DNA of 64,000 bases from Nonomuraea fuscirosea (GCF_003001935.1 NZ_PVNG01000002.1:1-64000), one strand, 5' to 3'. Positions 7,078 through 17,706 are shown, counted from the stretch's first letter. Numbers and translations: made by a program. The notes: generated from the sequence alone by a model not told the origin.

Positions 7078-8040
7078 ATGAACGACCTCGTGCTCACGGG
7101 CGACCGCCCGACCGGCCCGCTGCATCTGGGCCATTACTTCGGCTCACTGGCCAATCGGGTGCAGTTGCAGGATCGCTATCCGATGTACGTGCTGATCGCC
7201 GACTACCAGGTGATCACCGACCGCGACGTGCCGGGCGAGATCCGCAAGCACACCACCGACCTGCTCCTCGACTATCTCGCGGTGGGGATCGACCCGGCCA
7301 AGGTGACCATCTTCCAGCACAGTGCGATCCCCGAGCTGAACCAGCTCCTGCTGCCGTTTCTGAGCCTGGTGTCCGTGGCCGAGCTGCGGCGCAACCCGAC
7401 CGTCAAGGACGAGATCGCGCACAGCTCGCAGGCGGCCGTGAGCGGCCTGATGTTCACCTATCCGGTGCACCAGGCGGCCGACATCCTGTTCTGCAAGGGC
7501 ACGCTGGTGCCGGTGGGCCGGGACCAGCTCCCGCACGTGGAGGTGACGCGGCTGGTGGCGCGGCGCTTCAACGAGCGTTACGGCGAGGTGTTTCCGCTGC
7601 CGGAGGCGCTGATGGGCGAGCAGCCGCTGCTCAGAGGGCTGGACGGCGGCAAGATGAGCAAGAGCCGGGGCAACGCGATCCCCCTGTCGGCCACCGAGGA
7701 CGAGACCGCCGCCCTCATCCGCAAGGCCGTCACCGACCCGGATCGGATGATCACCTACGACGAGGAGCGGCGTCCCGGGGTGGCCGGGCTGCTCACGCTG
7801 GCGGGCCTGTGCCTGGGCCGGTCGCCGGGCGAGCTCGCCGAGGAGATCGGCGACGGCGGCGCGGCCACGCTCAAGCGGGTGACGACCGAGGCGGTCAACG
7901 AGTTCCTGCGGCCCATCAGGAAGCGCCGCGCCGAGCTGGGCGCGGACGACGTCCGGCGGATCCTGGTCGAGGGCAACGAGCAGGCCAGGGAACGGGCGGT
8001 CCGCACGCTGGAGGAGGTGCGGGTCGCGATGGGCTTCTGA
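7078..8040 (+). CDS. trpS: tryptophanyl-tRNA synthetase (auxiliary-type candidate)
   Basis: A 320-residue class I aminoacyl-tRNA synthetase that charges tRNA-Trp with tryptophan. The start reads TGDRPTGPLHLGHYFGS (the HIGH-type motif is HLGH), DYQVITDRD follows, and the KMSKS loop is GGKMSKSRGN near residue 200. Homologues of this shorter branch (TVSELKKN/SVAELRRNPTVKDE pattern) include enzymes reported as indolmycin-resistant in streptomycetes, but resistance cannot be read from sequence alone. It has a strong SD (GGAGGAG at 7061-7067). It is monocistronic, preceded by a Trp attenuator and followed by an imperfect GC-rich hairpin. A second, housekeeping trpS elsewhere in the genome is expected if this is the inducible copy. 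Confidence 0.95.
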   Translation: MNDLVLTGDRPTGPLHLGHYFGSLANRVQLQDRYPMYVLIADYQVITDRDVPGEIRKHTTDLLLDYLAVGIDPAKVTIFQHSAIPELNQLLLPFLSLVSVAELRRNPTVKDEIAHSSQAAVSGLMFTYPVHQAADILFCKGTLVPVGRDQLPHVEVTRLVARRFNERYGEVFPLPEALMGEQPLLRGLDGGKMSKSRGNAIPLSATEDETAALIRKAVTDPDRMITYDEERRPGVAGLLTLAGLCLGRSPGELAEEIGDGGAATLKRVTTEAVNEFLRPIRKRRAELGADDVRRILVEGNEQARERAVRTLEEVRVAMGF

Positions 8041-8073
8041 ACGGCGCGACGGCAGGGCGGTCATTTTCGGAAC

Positions 8074-8110
8074 GGCGCCGGTGGGAAGTCATGCCTTTCC
8101 CGGCGGCGCC
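8074..8110 (+). terminator. imperfect hairpin after trpS
   Basis: GGCGCC (8074-8079) pairs with GGCGCC (8105-8110), and the inner TGGGAA pairs with TTTCCC across an eight-base loop, giving an interrupted stem 34 nt after the trpS stop. The rest of the 260-bp spacer to the next gene shows no other feature. Confidence 0.5.
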
Positions 8111-8300
8111 CTTTCGAAGGGGGCCGGGCGGCGTGCGTTTCGGAGAACGCGGTCATGCGGGGGAGGACATTTCCCGGACATTTGGCGAGGTCAGAAAGCG
8201 GAAGAGCGCCAGAGATTATCGTGTAAGTCGTGCGTCGATCCCCATTCTGGCCACAAAGCCGATTCGCGTTCGCCCCTGACCTCGCCGTCCGGAAAACGTC

Positions 8301-9089
8301 ATGACCGGCGCCTGGCAACCGCCCGACCAGCATCCGTCCGACCAGCATCCGTCCGACCAGCGACCGTCCGACCGGTTCGAGCGCGACCAGCGACCGCTCG
8401 ATCAGCGGCAGCACCGTCAGCCGCCGCCGGTGCCGGGAGACGAGCGGTGGCGGCCCGGGCCGTCGCTGCCTGTCACGCCGCCCACTCCAGCCCTCGGCAT
8501 CATCTCCCTGCTCATGGGCGGGATCGGCGCGGCGGCGGCGTTCTTCCCGCTGCTGCGGCTGCCGGGGGTGCTGCTCGGTCTGATCGGCGCCGGGCTCGGC
8601 TTGGTGACCGTGGCCGTCAAGTCGCTGGGCGGCAAGCTGCTCGCGGCCGGCGGGTTCGCCCTGGGGCTGGCCTCGGTGCCGATCGCGGTGCTGCTCCTCC
8701 TCCAGCAGCTCGGGAAGCCGGCCGCGATCGTCCCGCCCCTGTCGGTGAGCTCGGCCGAGCCGTCCCGTAAAGCCACCACACTGACGGGGCCGGCCGAGGT
8801 GGAGTTCGAGGTCGACGGTTACGGGGTCGACGTCGCCGCCGTGGCGTACCGGATCGACGGCCCCTCGCGGAAGGCGGGCACGGTGGACGACGGCTACGCG
8901 GAGCTTCCCTACCGGCGGAAGGTGGAGCTCGACCAGGCGCCGCTGAGCATGTGGCTGATCGCCGGCCGGAGTCGTGAGCAGGGCAGCCTCGTCTGCCGGA
9001 TCAGGGTGAACGGGCTCGTGCTGTACGAGGAGCGCGTCTCGGTCGACTCCACGGCGTCGGAGTGCAAGGCGGAGTGGTGGGTGTCTTGA
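8301..9089 (+). CDS. membrane protein with MmpS-like C-terminal domain
   Basis: A 262-residue protein. Residues 1-50 are a Pro/Asp/Gln/His-rich cytoplasmic tail containing three copies of a 15-bp DNA repeat (8325-8369, encoding DQHPS, DQHPS and DQRPS). Hydrophobic segments follow near residues 60-84 and 90-142 (ALGIISLLMGGIGAAAAFFPLLRLPGVLLGLIGAG-type, then AGGFALGLASVPIAVLLLL). The C-terminal about 95 residues match the MmpS pattern: a VEFEVDGYG-like start, AVAYR, LPYRRKV, then GSLVCRIRVNGLVLYEE and a final Cys. MmpS proteins are accessory to MmpL transporters, but no MmpL is adjacent (one lies at 49.6 kb). The start is uncertain because no SD is seen. Confidence 0.65.
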   Translation: MTGAWQPPDQHPSDQHPSDQRPSDRFERDQRPLDQRQHRQPPPVPGDERWRPGPSLPVTPPTPALGIISLLMGGIGAAAAFFPLLRLPGVLLGLIGAGLGLVTVAVKSLGGKLLAAGGFALGLASVPIAVLLLLQQLGKPAAIVPPLSVSSAEPSRKATTLTGPAEVEFEVDGYGVDVAAVAYRIDGPSRKAGTVDDGYAELPYRRKVELDQAPLSMWLIAGRSREQGSLVCRIRVNGLVLYEERVSVDSTASECKAEWWVS

Positions 9090-9108
9090 CGGTCGGCACG
9101 CTACGGCG

Positions 9109-10725
9109 TCAGCGGCTGTCTCTTCGGAACGACTCCAGGGCCAGCAGCGCCACGTGCAGGGAGAGGCAGGACTCGACGTCGTCGAGGTCGGTGTCGAGGA
9201 TGCGCTCCAGGCGGCGCAGCCGGTCGTAGAAGGCGGGCCTGGACAGGTGGGCCTTCTGCGCGGCGACGGCCTTGTTGCGCCCGCAGTCGAGGTAGACGCG
9301 CAGGATCCGGGTCAGGTCGCCGCCCCGCTGCGCGTCGTGGGCCAGCAGCGGGCCCAGCTCCCGCTCGGCGAACGTCTGCAGCCTGGCGTCGTCGCGCAGC
9401 AGGTGGAGCAGGCCGCGCAGGCGCAGGTCGGGCAGCCGGTAGTAGGCGCGGCCGTCGGGCTGGCGGACCGCGACGTCGGCCACCTGCTCGGCTTCGAGGA
9501 AGCTGCGGCGTACGTCTCTGATCGACTCCACCACCGAGCCGGCCGCCAGCACGAACGACGAGCCGGGCCGCCACAGCACGCGCAGCCGTTCGGAGAGCGA
9601 GGTCAGCGCGGGCTCGGCCTGCGTGCGCGGCGGCAGCGGCATCAGCACCCCCACCCGCTCCTGGTCGAGCGCGCCGACCAGGGCCGGCAGGCGGGCGTCG
9701 CGGCAGGCGGCGGCGGTGGCCTCGGCCAGCTCGCCGAGCTGCGCCTGCCCGTCGAGCGCCTGGTCGATGGGCTCGGTCGGCCTGATGACGACGCTGATCA
9801 GCTTGCGGCCGGTGAGTGGCACGCCCACCGCGCGGGCGCGGGCGGCGGCCTCGTCGGGGTCGGCGTAGGCGTGGGTGAGGATGCCGGTGATGATGGTGCC
9901 GTGCGCCTGGCGCTCCAGCGACTCCTGGTGGCGCTCCAGCAGGCGGCCGAGGGCGAGCGTGGTGGCGGCCCGCTCGGCCAGCACCATGTCACGCGGCGAC
10001 GGCTGCGCGTCGCAGAGCAGGATCAGCCGTCCCCAGTCCTGCCCGCGCGCGCCGACCGTGGTGACCAGCCAGCCGGAGGCCGGATCGTACGCGGTGCGCT
10101 CGGCCGGAGCGACGGCCCTCGACCTGGTCTCCCAGCCCGCCAGCAGGGCGCCCGCGTCGCGCCCCGCCGACTCGGCGGCCAGGACCTGGTGGGCGAGGTT
10201 CTCCAGCAGCACCGGCCGGCCCGACAGCCGGGCCACCTGGGCCAGCACCTCGGCCGGCGAGGCGCCCTCGACCGACAGCTCGGTGAAGACCTCGTGCAAC
10301 TGCTCGGAGGCGCGCAACTCCTCCAGCTGGATGTCGATGATGCGGGCGTGCACCGACTCGGTGATCTGCACGAACGGCGTCTCGCGGGTGAGCACGACGA
10401 CCGGCAGCCCGTGCGCCTCCGCCGCCTGGACCACGACCTGCGGCAGCTCACCCACGAACCGGCGGCCCAGCTCCACGATCAGCCCCGAGGCGCCGACCGA
10501 GGAGAGCTCGCCGATGTAGTCGGCGAGCTTGTCGGGGTCCTCAGGCAGGGCCACGCCCGTGGTGAGGACCAGCTCGCCGCCGCGGAGCAGCTGGGCGATG
10601 TCGGCGATCTCGCCGACGTGCACCCACCGCACCTTGGTGTCGAGCCGGTCGGCGCCCGCGACCACGCGCGGGCTGCCCCGGCGCACGGTCTCCAGAGCGA
10701 GGACGTCGGCGATGGTGGGGAGCAC
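9109..10725 (-). CDS. PucR family transcriptional regulator
   Basis: A 538-residue regulator with the N-terminal PucR domain (MLPTIADVLALETVRRGSPRVV, WVHVGEIADIAQLLRGGELVLTTG), a middle CdaR/GGDEF-like region and the C-terminal HTH_30 DNA-binding domain (YLDCGRNKAVAAQKAHLSRPAFYDRLRRLERIL near residues 480-510). Family members control catabolism of purines, polyamines, GABA and related amines. It lies just downstream of the acyl-CoA synthetase on the same strand, with 65 bp between them, and the aminotransferase/semialdehyde dehydrogenase genes nearby are reasonable targets. This link is inferred from position only. Confidence 0.9.
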   Translation of the reverse strand: MLPTIADVLALETVRRGSPRVVAGADRLDTKVRWVHVGEIADIAQLLRGGELVLTTGVALPEDPDKLADYIGELSSVGASGLIVELGRRFVGELPQVVVQAAEAHGLPVVVLTRETPFVQITESVHARIIDIQLEELRASEQLHEVFTELSVEGASPAEVLAQVARLSGRPVLLENLAHQVLAAESAGRDAGALLAGWETRSRAVAPAERTAYDPASGWLVTTVGARGQDWGRLILLCDAQPSPRDMVLAERAATTLALGRLLERHQESLERQAHGTIITGILTHAYADPDEAAARARAVGVPLTGRKLISVVIRPTEPIDQALDGQAQLGELAEATAAACRDARLPALVGALDQERVGVLMPLPPRTQAEPALTSLSERLRVLWRPGSSFVLAAGSVVESIRDVRRSFLEAEQVADVAVRQPDGRAYYRLPDLRLRGLLHLLRDDARLQTFAERELGPLLAHDAQRGGDLTRILRVYLDCGRNKAVAAQKAHLSRPAFYDRLRRLERILDTDLDDVESCLSLHVALLALESFRRDSR

Positions 10726-10790
10726 GGGCCGAGCCTATCCGATCAGCCTGTAAGAACGGTGGGAGGCCGATTGACAGTCTGCCAACCCGG

Positions 10791-12419
10791 TCACGACTGA
10801 AGATCCTCTTCGCGGTATTCGCGGCGGGGCTCGCGGACCCGCAGCTCGACGCGGCGGATCTTGCCGGAGATCGTCTTCGGCAGCTCGTCGAACTCCAGCC
10901 GCCGCACCCGCTTGTACGGCGCCAGCTCCCTGCGGCAGTGCTCGAAGATCGACCGGGCGGTGGCCTCGTCCGGTTCGTGGCCGGGGGCCAGCGTCACGTA
11001 CGCCTTGGGCACGGCCAGGCGTACCGGATCGGGGGCCGGCACCACGGCGGCCTCGGTCACCGCCGGGTGCTCCAGCAGCACGCTCTCCAGCTCGAACGGC
11101 GAGATGCGGTAGTCGGAGGCCTTGAAGACGTCGTCGGTCCTGCCCACGTAGGTGATGTAGCCGTCGGCGTCGCGGGTGGCGACGTCGCCCGTGTGGTAGT
11201 AGCCGTCACGCATTGCTTCGCCCGATCCACCGATATATCCGGACATGAGGCCGAGGGGGCGGCGGTCGTCCAGCGGCAGGCAGATCTCACCGTCGTCGCC
11301 CTGCTCGCCCGAGACCGGATCGATCAGCACGACCTGGTAACCGGGCAGCGGCCGGCCCATGGACCCGGGCCTGACCGGCTCGTCGGGCGCGTTGCCGATC
11401 TGCGCGGTGGTCTCGGTCTGCCCGTAACCGTCCCTGATGGTCAGGCCCCACGCCTTGGCCACCTGGTCGATGATCTCGGGGTTGAGCGGCTCGCCCGCGG
11501 CCACGGCCGTGCGCAGCGGCAGCTTCCACGCCGTCAGGTCCTGCTGGATGAGCATCCGCCACACGGTCGGCGGCGCGCAGAACGTGGTGACCCGCTCGTC
11601 GCGCAGCACCTCCAGCAGCGCGGGCGCGGAGAAGCGCTGATAGTCGTGGACGAGCACGGTGGCCCCGGCGTTCCAGGGGGCGAAGACGTTGCTCCACGCG
11701 TGCTTGGCCCATCCCGGCGAGGACACGTTGAGGTGCACGTCACCCGGCCTGATCCCGATCCAGAACATCGTGGACAGGTGCCCGGTCGGATACGAGGCGT
11801 GGGTGTGCTCGACCAGCTTCGGCTGCGAGGTCGTGCCGGAGGTGAAGTAGAGCAGCAGCGTGTCGTCCGCGCGGGTCGGCGCGTCGGGGGTGAAGGTCTC
11901 GGGCGCCTCGTACGCCTCGTGGTACGGCAGCCACGTGTAGGCATCGCCGACCGCGATCCTGGTGTACTCGCCCGGCCCGAACCGGCCAGCGTCGGCGGCG
12001 TTGGCGATGACGTGGGAGACCCGCCCGCGCTCGATCCGCTCCGCGATGTCCTTGCCGGTCAGCAGCGTGGTGGCCGGGATGACGACCGCGCCCAGCTTCA
12101 TCGCGGCCAGCAGCGACTCCCACAGTTCGGCCTGGTTGCCGAGCATGAGCAGGATCCGGTCGCCCCGGCGCACGCCCTGCTCGGCGAGCCAGTTGGCGAC
12201 CTGGTTGGAGCGGGCCGACAGCCCGGCGAAGGTGTACTCGGCGCCGCTCTCTCCGACGATCTTGAGAGCGACGGCGTCGGGGTTCTCGGCGGCCAGCACC
12301 CCGTCGAACCAGTCGAGCGCCCAGTTGAACTCGGCCGTCTCCGGCCATCGGAAGTCGCGGCGGGCGGTGTCGGGGTCGGCGCCGAGAAGGAAGTCGCGGG
12401 CGGCACGGAAATCGCTCAT
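10791..12419 (-). CDS. AMP-dependent acyl-CoA synthetase (medium-chain/acetyl-type)
   Basis: A 542-residue ANL-superfamily enzyme that activates a carboxylic acid to acyl-AMP and then acyl-CoA. The phosphate-binding loop is YFTSGTTSQPK (about residues 193-203), A5 is DGYGQTET, A7 is YYHTGDVATRD, A8 is YVGRTDDVFKASDYRI and the catalytic Lys motif is PKTISGKIRR near the C-terminus. The chain-length range is not decidable; the KxSDYRISPFELE variant resembles medium-chain and acetyl-CoA synthetases. The start at 12419 (MSDFRAARDFLL) fits family N-termini better than the upstream Met. The TetR gene ends 13 bp upstream on the same strand, so the two probably form an operon. Confidence 0.9.
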   Translation of the reverse strand: MSDFRAARDFLLGADPDTARRDFRWPETAEFNWALDWFDGVLAAENPDAVALKIVGESGAEYTFAGLSARSNQVANWLAEQGVRRGDRILLMLGNQAELWESLLAAMKLGAVVIPATTLLTGKDIAERIERGRVSHVIANAADAGRFGPGEYTRIAVGDAYTWLPYHEAYEAPETFTPDAPTRADDTLLLYFTSGTTSQPKLVEHTHASYPTGHLSTMFWIGIRPGDVHLNVSSPGWAKHAWSNVFAPWNAGATVLVHDYQRFSAPALLEVLRDERVTTFCAPPTVWRMLIQQDLTAWKLPLRTAVAAGEPLNPEIIDQVAKAWGLTIRDGYGQTETTAQIGNAPDEPVRPGSMGRPLPGYQVVLIDPVSGEQGDDGEICLPLDDRRPLGLMSGYIGGSGEAMRDGYYHTGDVATRDADGYITYVGRTDDVFKASDYRISPFELESVLLEHPAVTEAAVVPAPDPVRLAVPKAYVTLAPGHEPDEATARSIFEHCRRELAPYKRVRRLEFDELPKTISGKIRRVELRVREPRREYREEDLQS

Positions 12420-12432
12420 GTCCCGGATCCTG

Positions 12433-13134
12433 CTACGTGACCAGCCGCCGCTCAAGGCCGTCGAGCACCGACAGCAGACCGAAGTCGAAGGCGACCGCCC
12501 GCATCACCCGTGGATCCTCGTAGGTGTCCATGTCGATGCGTTCCAGCATGTCGGGAAAGTCGGCGGCGGCCTTCATCACCTGCGCGCGCATGGCGTCGGC
12601 GTCGTACTCGCCGTCGACCATCGTGGCGTTCCAGGCGATCTCGGGCAGCGTCATGCCGTAGATGTAGGCGGTGAACGTGGCCACGGCGTAGTCGACCTCG
12701 TAGCCGGTGAAGCCGGCCAGCTTGAACGTCTGCCGCATCCGGTCGGCGACCCGCATGGCGTTGGGCCCGAGCGCGGGCAGCCGGCCGAGCAGGTGGGCGA
12801 GCCACGGATGGCGCAGCATCACCTGGCGCACGCTGTGGGCCGTCACGGAGGCCGCCTCGCGCCAGCCCACCTCCTCGGGGTCGGGGACGGTGATCGCGCC
12901 CCACGTCTCGTCGTAGGCCAGTTCGAGGAGCTCGTCCTTGTTGGCGACGTACCAGTAGAGGCTGGTGGCGCCCGCGCTCAGCTTGGCGCCGAGCTTGCGC
13001 ATGCTCAGCCCGTCGATCCCCTCCTCGTCGAGCAGTTCGAGCGCGGCTCTGACGATCTCCTCCCGGCTGCGGCCGGGGCTGGTGGCCTTACGCGGCTCGC
13101 GGAGCCACACGGAGGAGTACGCCTTGCCTGTCAT
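12433..13134 (-). CDS. TetR/AcrR family regulator (TetR class C-terminus)
   Basis: A 233-residue repressor. The HTH is at about residues 22-66 (SREEIVRAALELLDEEGIDGLSMRKLGAKL, then SLYWYVANKDELLELAYDE), with the YWYV recognition helix typical of TetR-proper relatives. The C-terminal region fits the tetracycline-repressor ligand domain. It is divergent from an MFS exporter with a large palindrome between them, and is upstream of the acyl-CoA synthetase on its own strand. The natural model is a repressor of the exporter, of itself and of the synthetase, relieved by an exported compound. Confidence 0.9.
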   Translation of the reverse strand: MTGKAYSSVWLREPRKATSPGRSREEIVRAALELLDEEGIDGLSMRKLGAKLSAGATSLYWYVANKDELLELAYDETWGAITVPDPEEVGWREAASVTAHSVRQVMLRHPWLAHLLGRLPALGPNAMRVADRMRQTFKLAGFTGYEVDYAVATFTAYIYGMTLPEIAWNATMVDGEYDADAMRAQVMKAAADFPDMLERIDMDTYEDPRVMRAVAFDFGLLSVLDGLERRLVT

Positions 13135-13150
13135 ACGTCCAGCCTAAATC

Positions 13151-13211
13151 CACTCGCACACTGTACGAGGACTGTCGTACAGTGTGCGAGTGAACTCGAA
13201 CACTGTACGAG
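13151..13211. promoter_or_regulatory. TetR operator: 18-bp inverted repeat plus third half-site
   Basis: CACTCGCACACTGTACGA (13151-13168) and its exact reverse complement TCGTACAGTGTGCGAGTG (13175-13192) flank a 6-bp spacer. A third half-site, TCGAACACTGTACGAG (13196-13211), repeats the left arm in direct orientation inside the first codons of the MFS gene. The right arm covers both candidate GTG starts of that gene (13184, 13190), so a bound repressor would block transcription initiation directly. The element lies midway between tetR and the exporter gene. Confidence 0.85.
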
Positions 13212-14641
13212 ACCCCCGTCGCTGGTGGATCCTCGCCGCCTTGTGTCTCGCCCTGCTGGTCCTGGTCATCGACAACATGGTGCTCAACCTGGCCATCCCG
13301 TCGCTGAACCAGGAGATGGGCGCGACCCCGTCCGACATCCAGTGGATCATCGACGCGTACGTGCTGGCCTTCGCGGGGCTGCTGCTCACCGCGGGCAGCC
13401 TGTCCGACAAGTACGGCCGCCGCCGCTTCCTCATCATCGGCCTGGCCTTCTTCGGCGGCGCGTCCCTGCTCGCCGTGCTCGTCACCGAGCCCTGGCAGCT
13501 CATCGCCGCCCGCTTCCTGATGGGCGTCGGCGGCTCGCTGGTCATGCCGTCCACGCTGTCGATCCTGATGACCGTCTTCGACGACGGCGAGCGGCGCAAG
13601 GCCATGGCCGCCTGGAGCGCCGTGGCGCTGGTCGGCATGGTGTCGGGCCCGACCCTGGGCGGCTTCCTGCTGGAGCACTACTGGTGGGGCTCGGTCTTCC
13701 TGCTGAACGTCCCGATCGCCGCCGTCGCCATCGTGGCCGCGGTGGTGCTGATGCCCGAGAGCCGCAGCGCCGGGCGCACGATCGACCCCGTGGGCGCGTT
13801 GCTGTCGATCGCGGGCCTGACCGCGGCCGTCTACGTGATCATCGAGCGCGAGTGGAACATCCCGGTCATCGCGCTCGCGGTCGTCGCCCTGGGCGCCTTC
13901 GTGCTCTGGGAGCGACGCAGGGAGGAGCCCATGCTGCCGCTGCACCTGTTCGCCAACCGCAACTTCAGCGGCGCGTCGTTCTCGATCCTGCTGATGTCGT
14001 TCGGCGCCGGCGCGGTCATGCTGATGCTCACCCAGTACCTGCAGTTCGTGCTGGGGTACGGAGAGATGCAGGCGGGGCTGGCCCTGCTGCCCTACGCCGT
14101 GGCCGCCGCGATCTTCAACGGGGTGGGCGCCGGGCTCGGGAAGCGGCTCGGCAACCGGGTGCTGGTCGCGGCCGGGCTGCTGCTGATGGCCGGCGGCTTC
14201 GCCGTCATGGCGCTGACCACCGGGTATCCGGCGCTGCTCACCGGCCTGGTGATCATGGGCATGGGCGGCGGCCTGGCCGGGCCCTCGGCCTACGCCTCGC
14301 TCATGGGCGCCATCCCGATCGAGCACGCCGGCGTCGGCTCGGCGCTGAACGACACCGTCCAGCAGGTCGGCATGGCGCTCAGCATCGCGGTCCTGGGCAG
14401 TGTCCTGGCCGGCCGTTACACCGCGGAGATGCCCGCCGGCCTGCCCGCGGTGGCGCGCGAGTCGATCGGCGGCGCGCACGCGGCCGGCCTCGGCGAGGTC
14501 GCCGACCAGGCCTTCACCTCGGCCATGCACCTCGGCGCGTGGGTGGGCGGCGCGTTCTGCGTGGCCGCCGCGCTGCTCGCGTTCAGCGTGCTGCGCCCGG
14601 CCGCGCCGGCCGCCGCCGCTCCGGAGCCGGCCCAGGTCTGA
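13184..14641 (+). CDS. MFS drug-type exporter, DHA2 (EmrB/QacA) family
   Basis: A 485-residue transporter with about 14 hydrophobic helices, the DHA2 number. Motif A is LSDKYGRRR near residue 68; motif C-type glycine-rich helices include LVGMVSGPTLGGFLLE. The family exports antiseptics, dyes and antibiotics by proton antiport. The start is GTG 13184 or GTG 13190; TACAGT (13178-13183) would be a leaderless -10 for the latter. It is controlled almost certainly by the divergent TetR through the palindrome overlapping its start. The substrate is unknown; the clustered acyl-CoA synthetase hints at an organic acid, but that is a guess. Confidence 0.92.
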   Translation: MRVNSNTVRDPRRWWILAALCLALLVLVIDNMVLNLAIPSLNQEMGATPSDIQWIIDAYVLAFAGLLLTAGSLSDKYGRRRFLIIGLAFFGGASLLAVLVTEPWQLIAARFLMGVGGSLVMPSTLSILMTVFDDGERRKAMAAWSAVALVGMVSGPTLGGFLLEHYWWGSVFLLNVPIAAVAIVAAVVLMPESRSAGRTIDPVGALLSIAGLTAAVYVIIEREWNIPVIALAVVALGAFVLWERRREEPMLPLHLFANRNFSGASFSILLMSFGAGAVMLMLTQYLQFVLGYGEMQAGLALLPYAVAAAIFNGVGAGLGKRLGNRVLVAAGLLLMAGGFAVMALTTGYPALLTGLVIMGMGGGLAGPSAYASLMGAIPIEHAGVGSALNDTVQQVGMALSIAVLGSVLAGRYTAEMPAGLPAVARESIGGAHAAGLGEVADQAFTSAMHLGAWVGGAFCVAAALLAFSVLRPAAPAAAAPEPAQV

Positions 14642-14736
14642 GCCCGCTCACGGGTTTGCAGGGTGTAAGGCAAGACTTCTCCCCTCCGACATGTTGCAGG
14701 AGCAGGTCGGTCCCAGAAAAAGGGATACTCGGTAAC

Positions 14737-16013
14737 ATGTCGGAGCTTCTCGCGCGCCACCGGGCAGTGATGCCCAATTGGCTGGCCCTCAACTATCACG
14801 ACCCCATCGAGATCGTCAGTGGCAAAGGCAACCGCGTCATCGACGCGGACGGCAAGAGCTACCTCGACTTCTTCGCCGGGATCCTGACCAACATGATCGG
14901 CTACGACGTGCCCGAGGTGCGCGCGGCCGTCGAGCGCCAGCTCGCCACCGGGGTGGTGCACACCAGCACCGTCTATCTGCTGCGCGGCCAGGTCGAGCTG
15001 GCCGAGAAGATCGCCCGGGTGTCCGGCATCCCCGACGCCAAGGTGTTCTTCACCAACTCCGGCACCGAGGCCAACGAGACCGCGCTGCTGCTGGCCACGT
15101 ACGCGCGCAAGAGCGACCAGGTCCTGGCCATGCGCCAGAGCTACCACGGGCGCAGCTTCGGCGCGATCAGCGTCACCTCGAACCGCTCGTGGAAGAACAA
15201 CTCGCTCTCCCCGCTCAACGTGCACTTCCTGCACGGCGCCGACCGGCACCTCGTCCAGTTCGAGGGCCTGTCGGACGCGGACTACATCAAGGCCTGCGTG
15301 GACGACCTGCGTCACGTGCTGGCCACGAGCGTCTCCGACGACGTGGCCGCGCTGATCGCCGAGCCGGTGCAGGGCGTGGGCGGCTTCACCATGGCCCCCG
15401 ACGGGCTGTTCGCCGCCTACAAGGAGGTCCTCGACGAGCAGGGCATCCTGTTCATCTCCGACGAGGTGCAGACCGGGTGGGGACGGACCGGCAGCTCGTT
15501 CTTCGGCATCGGGAACCACGGCGTGACCCCCGACATGATCACCTTCGCCAAGGGCCTGGGCAACGGCTTCGCGGTCGGCGGCGTGGTGGCGCGCGGCGAC
15601 CTCATGGACGCCCCGCACGCCGTGGGCCTGTCCACCTTCGGCGGCAACCCGATCTCCATGGCCGCGGCCAACGCCACCCTCGACTACGTGCTCGACCACG
15701 ACCTCCAGGCCAACGCCGCGCGTACCGGCGAGATCATCATCAGCGGGCTCAAGGCCGCGGCCGAGCGCCTGTCCGTGGTCAAGGGCGTGCGCGGCAAGGG
15801 GCTGATGTTCGCGGTCGAACTGGAGACGCCCGCGCAGGCGGGCCGCTTCATGGAGCTGACCAAGCGGGCGGGCCTGCTGGCGGGCAAGGGCGGCCTGTAC
15901 GGCACCGCCATCAGGATGGCCCCGCCCCTCACCCTCACGGTGGAAGAGGCCACCGAGGGCCTGGGCATCATCGTCACGGCCCTGGAGACCATCGACGCGG
16001 AGGCGGCAGCTCA

Positions 16014-16017
<4 letters not shown>
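14737..16017 (+). CDS. class III aminotransferase (omega-amino acid, probably beta-alanine)
   Basis: A 426-residue PLP enzyme of fold type I, class III. The Schiff-base lysine lies in TFAKGLGNGF (about residue 270); upstream are the NSGTEANE loop (about 107), the YHGRSFGA cofactor loop and SDEVQTGWGRTG. It moves the terminal amino group of a beta- or gamma-amino acid to an oxo acid. Its stop overlaps the start of a CoA-acylating methylmalonate-semialdehyde dehydrogenase by 4 bp, so the pair most likely turns beta-alanine (or 3-aminoisobutyrate) into malonate (or methylmalonate) semialdehyde and then an acyl-CoA. The exact amino donor is inferred from this partner. A weak SD (AAAGGGA) precedes ATG 14737. 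Confidence 0.88.
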
Positions 16018-17522
<1,505 letters not shown>

Positions 17523-17530
17523 GCGGCGGT

Positions 17531-17566
17531 CACGGGCGGGAGCGAGCGACGCCGCTCCCGCCCGTG
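17531..17566 (+). terminator. terminator of the aminotransferase-mmsA operon
   Basis: A perfect 14-bp stem, CACGGGCGGGAGCG (17531-17544) with CGCTCCCGCCCGTG (17553-17566), and an 8-nt loop starts 9 nt after the mmsA stop. The following 140 bp up to the next gene contain three degenerate copies of a CTTCAGCCCGGC-type segment (near 17583, 17620 and 17660) and no gene. Confidence 0.8.
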
Positions 17567-17706
17567 GTGCGGGCGCTGCTCCTGTTCAGCCCGGCACCGG
17601 TCCCGCACAGCACAGCGGCGCTTCAGCCCGGCGCCCGTCCCCTCCCGGCCCGGCGGCGCTTCAGCGCCGTCCCCGGTAAGCTCCTGCAGACGGACTAGGG
17701 GGCATC

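Noticed and set aside
9154..10800. 548-codon plus-strand ORF over the PucR gene, and a similar 500-codon one at 10938-12440 over the acyl-CoA synthetase
   Set aside because: Both are shadows of genes with clear family motifs on the minus strand; the antisense products are low-complexity and have no credible start signals.
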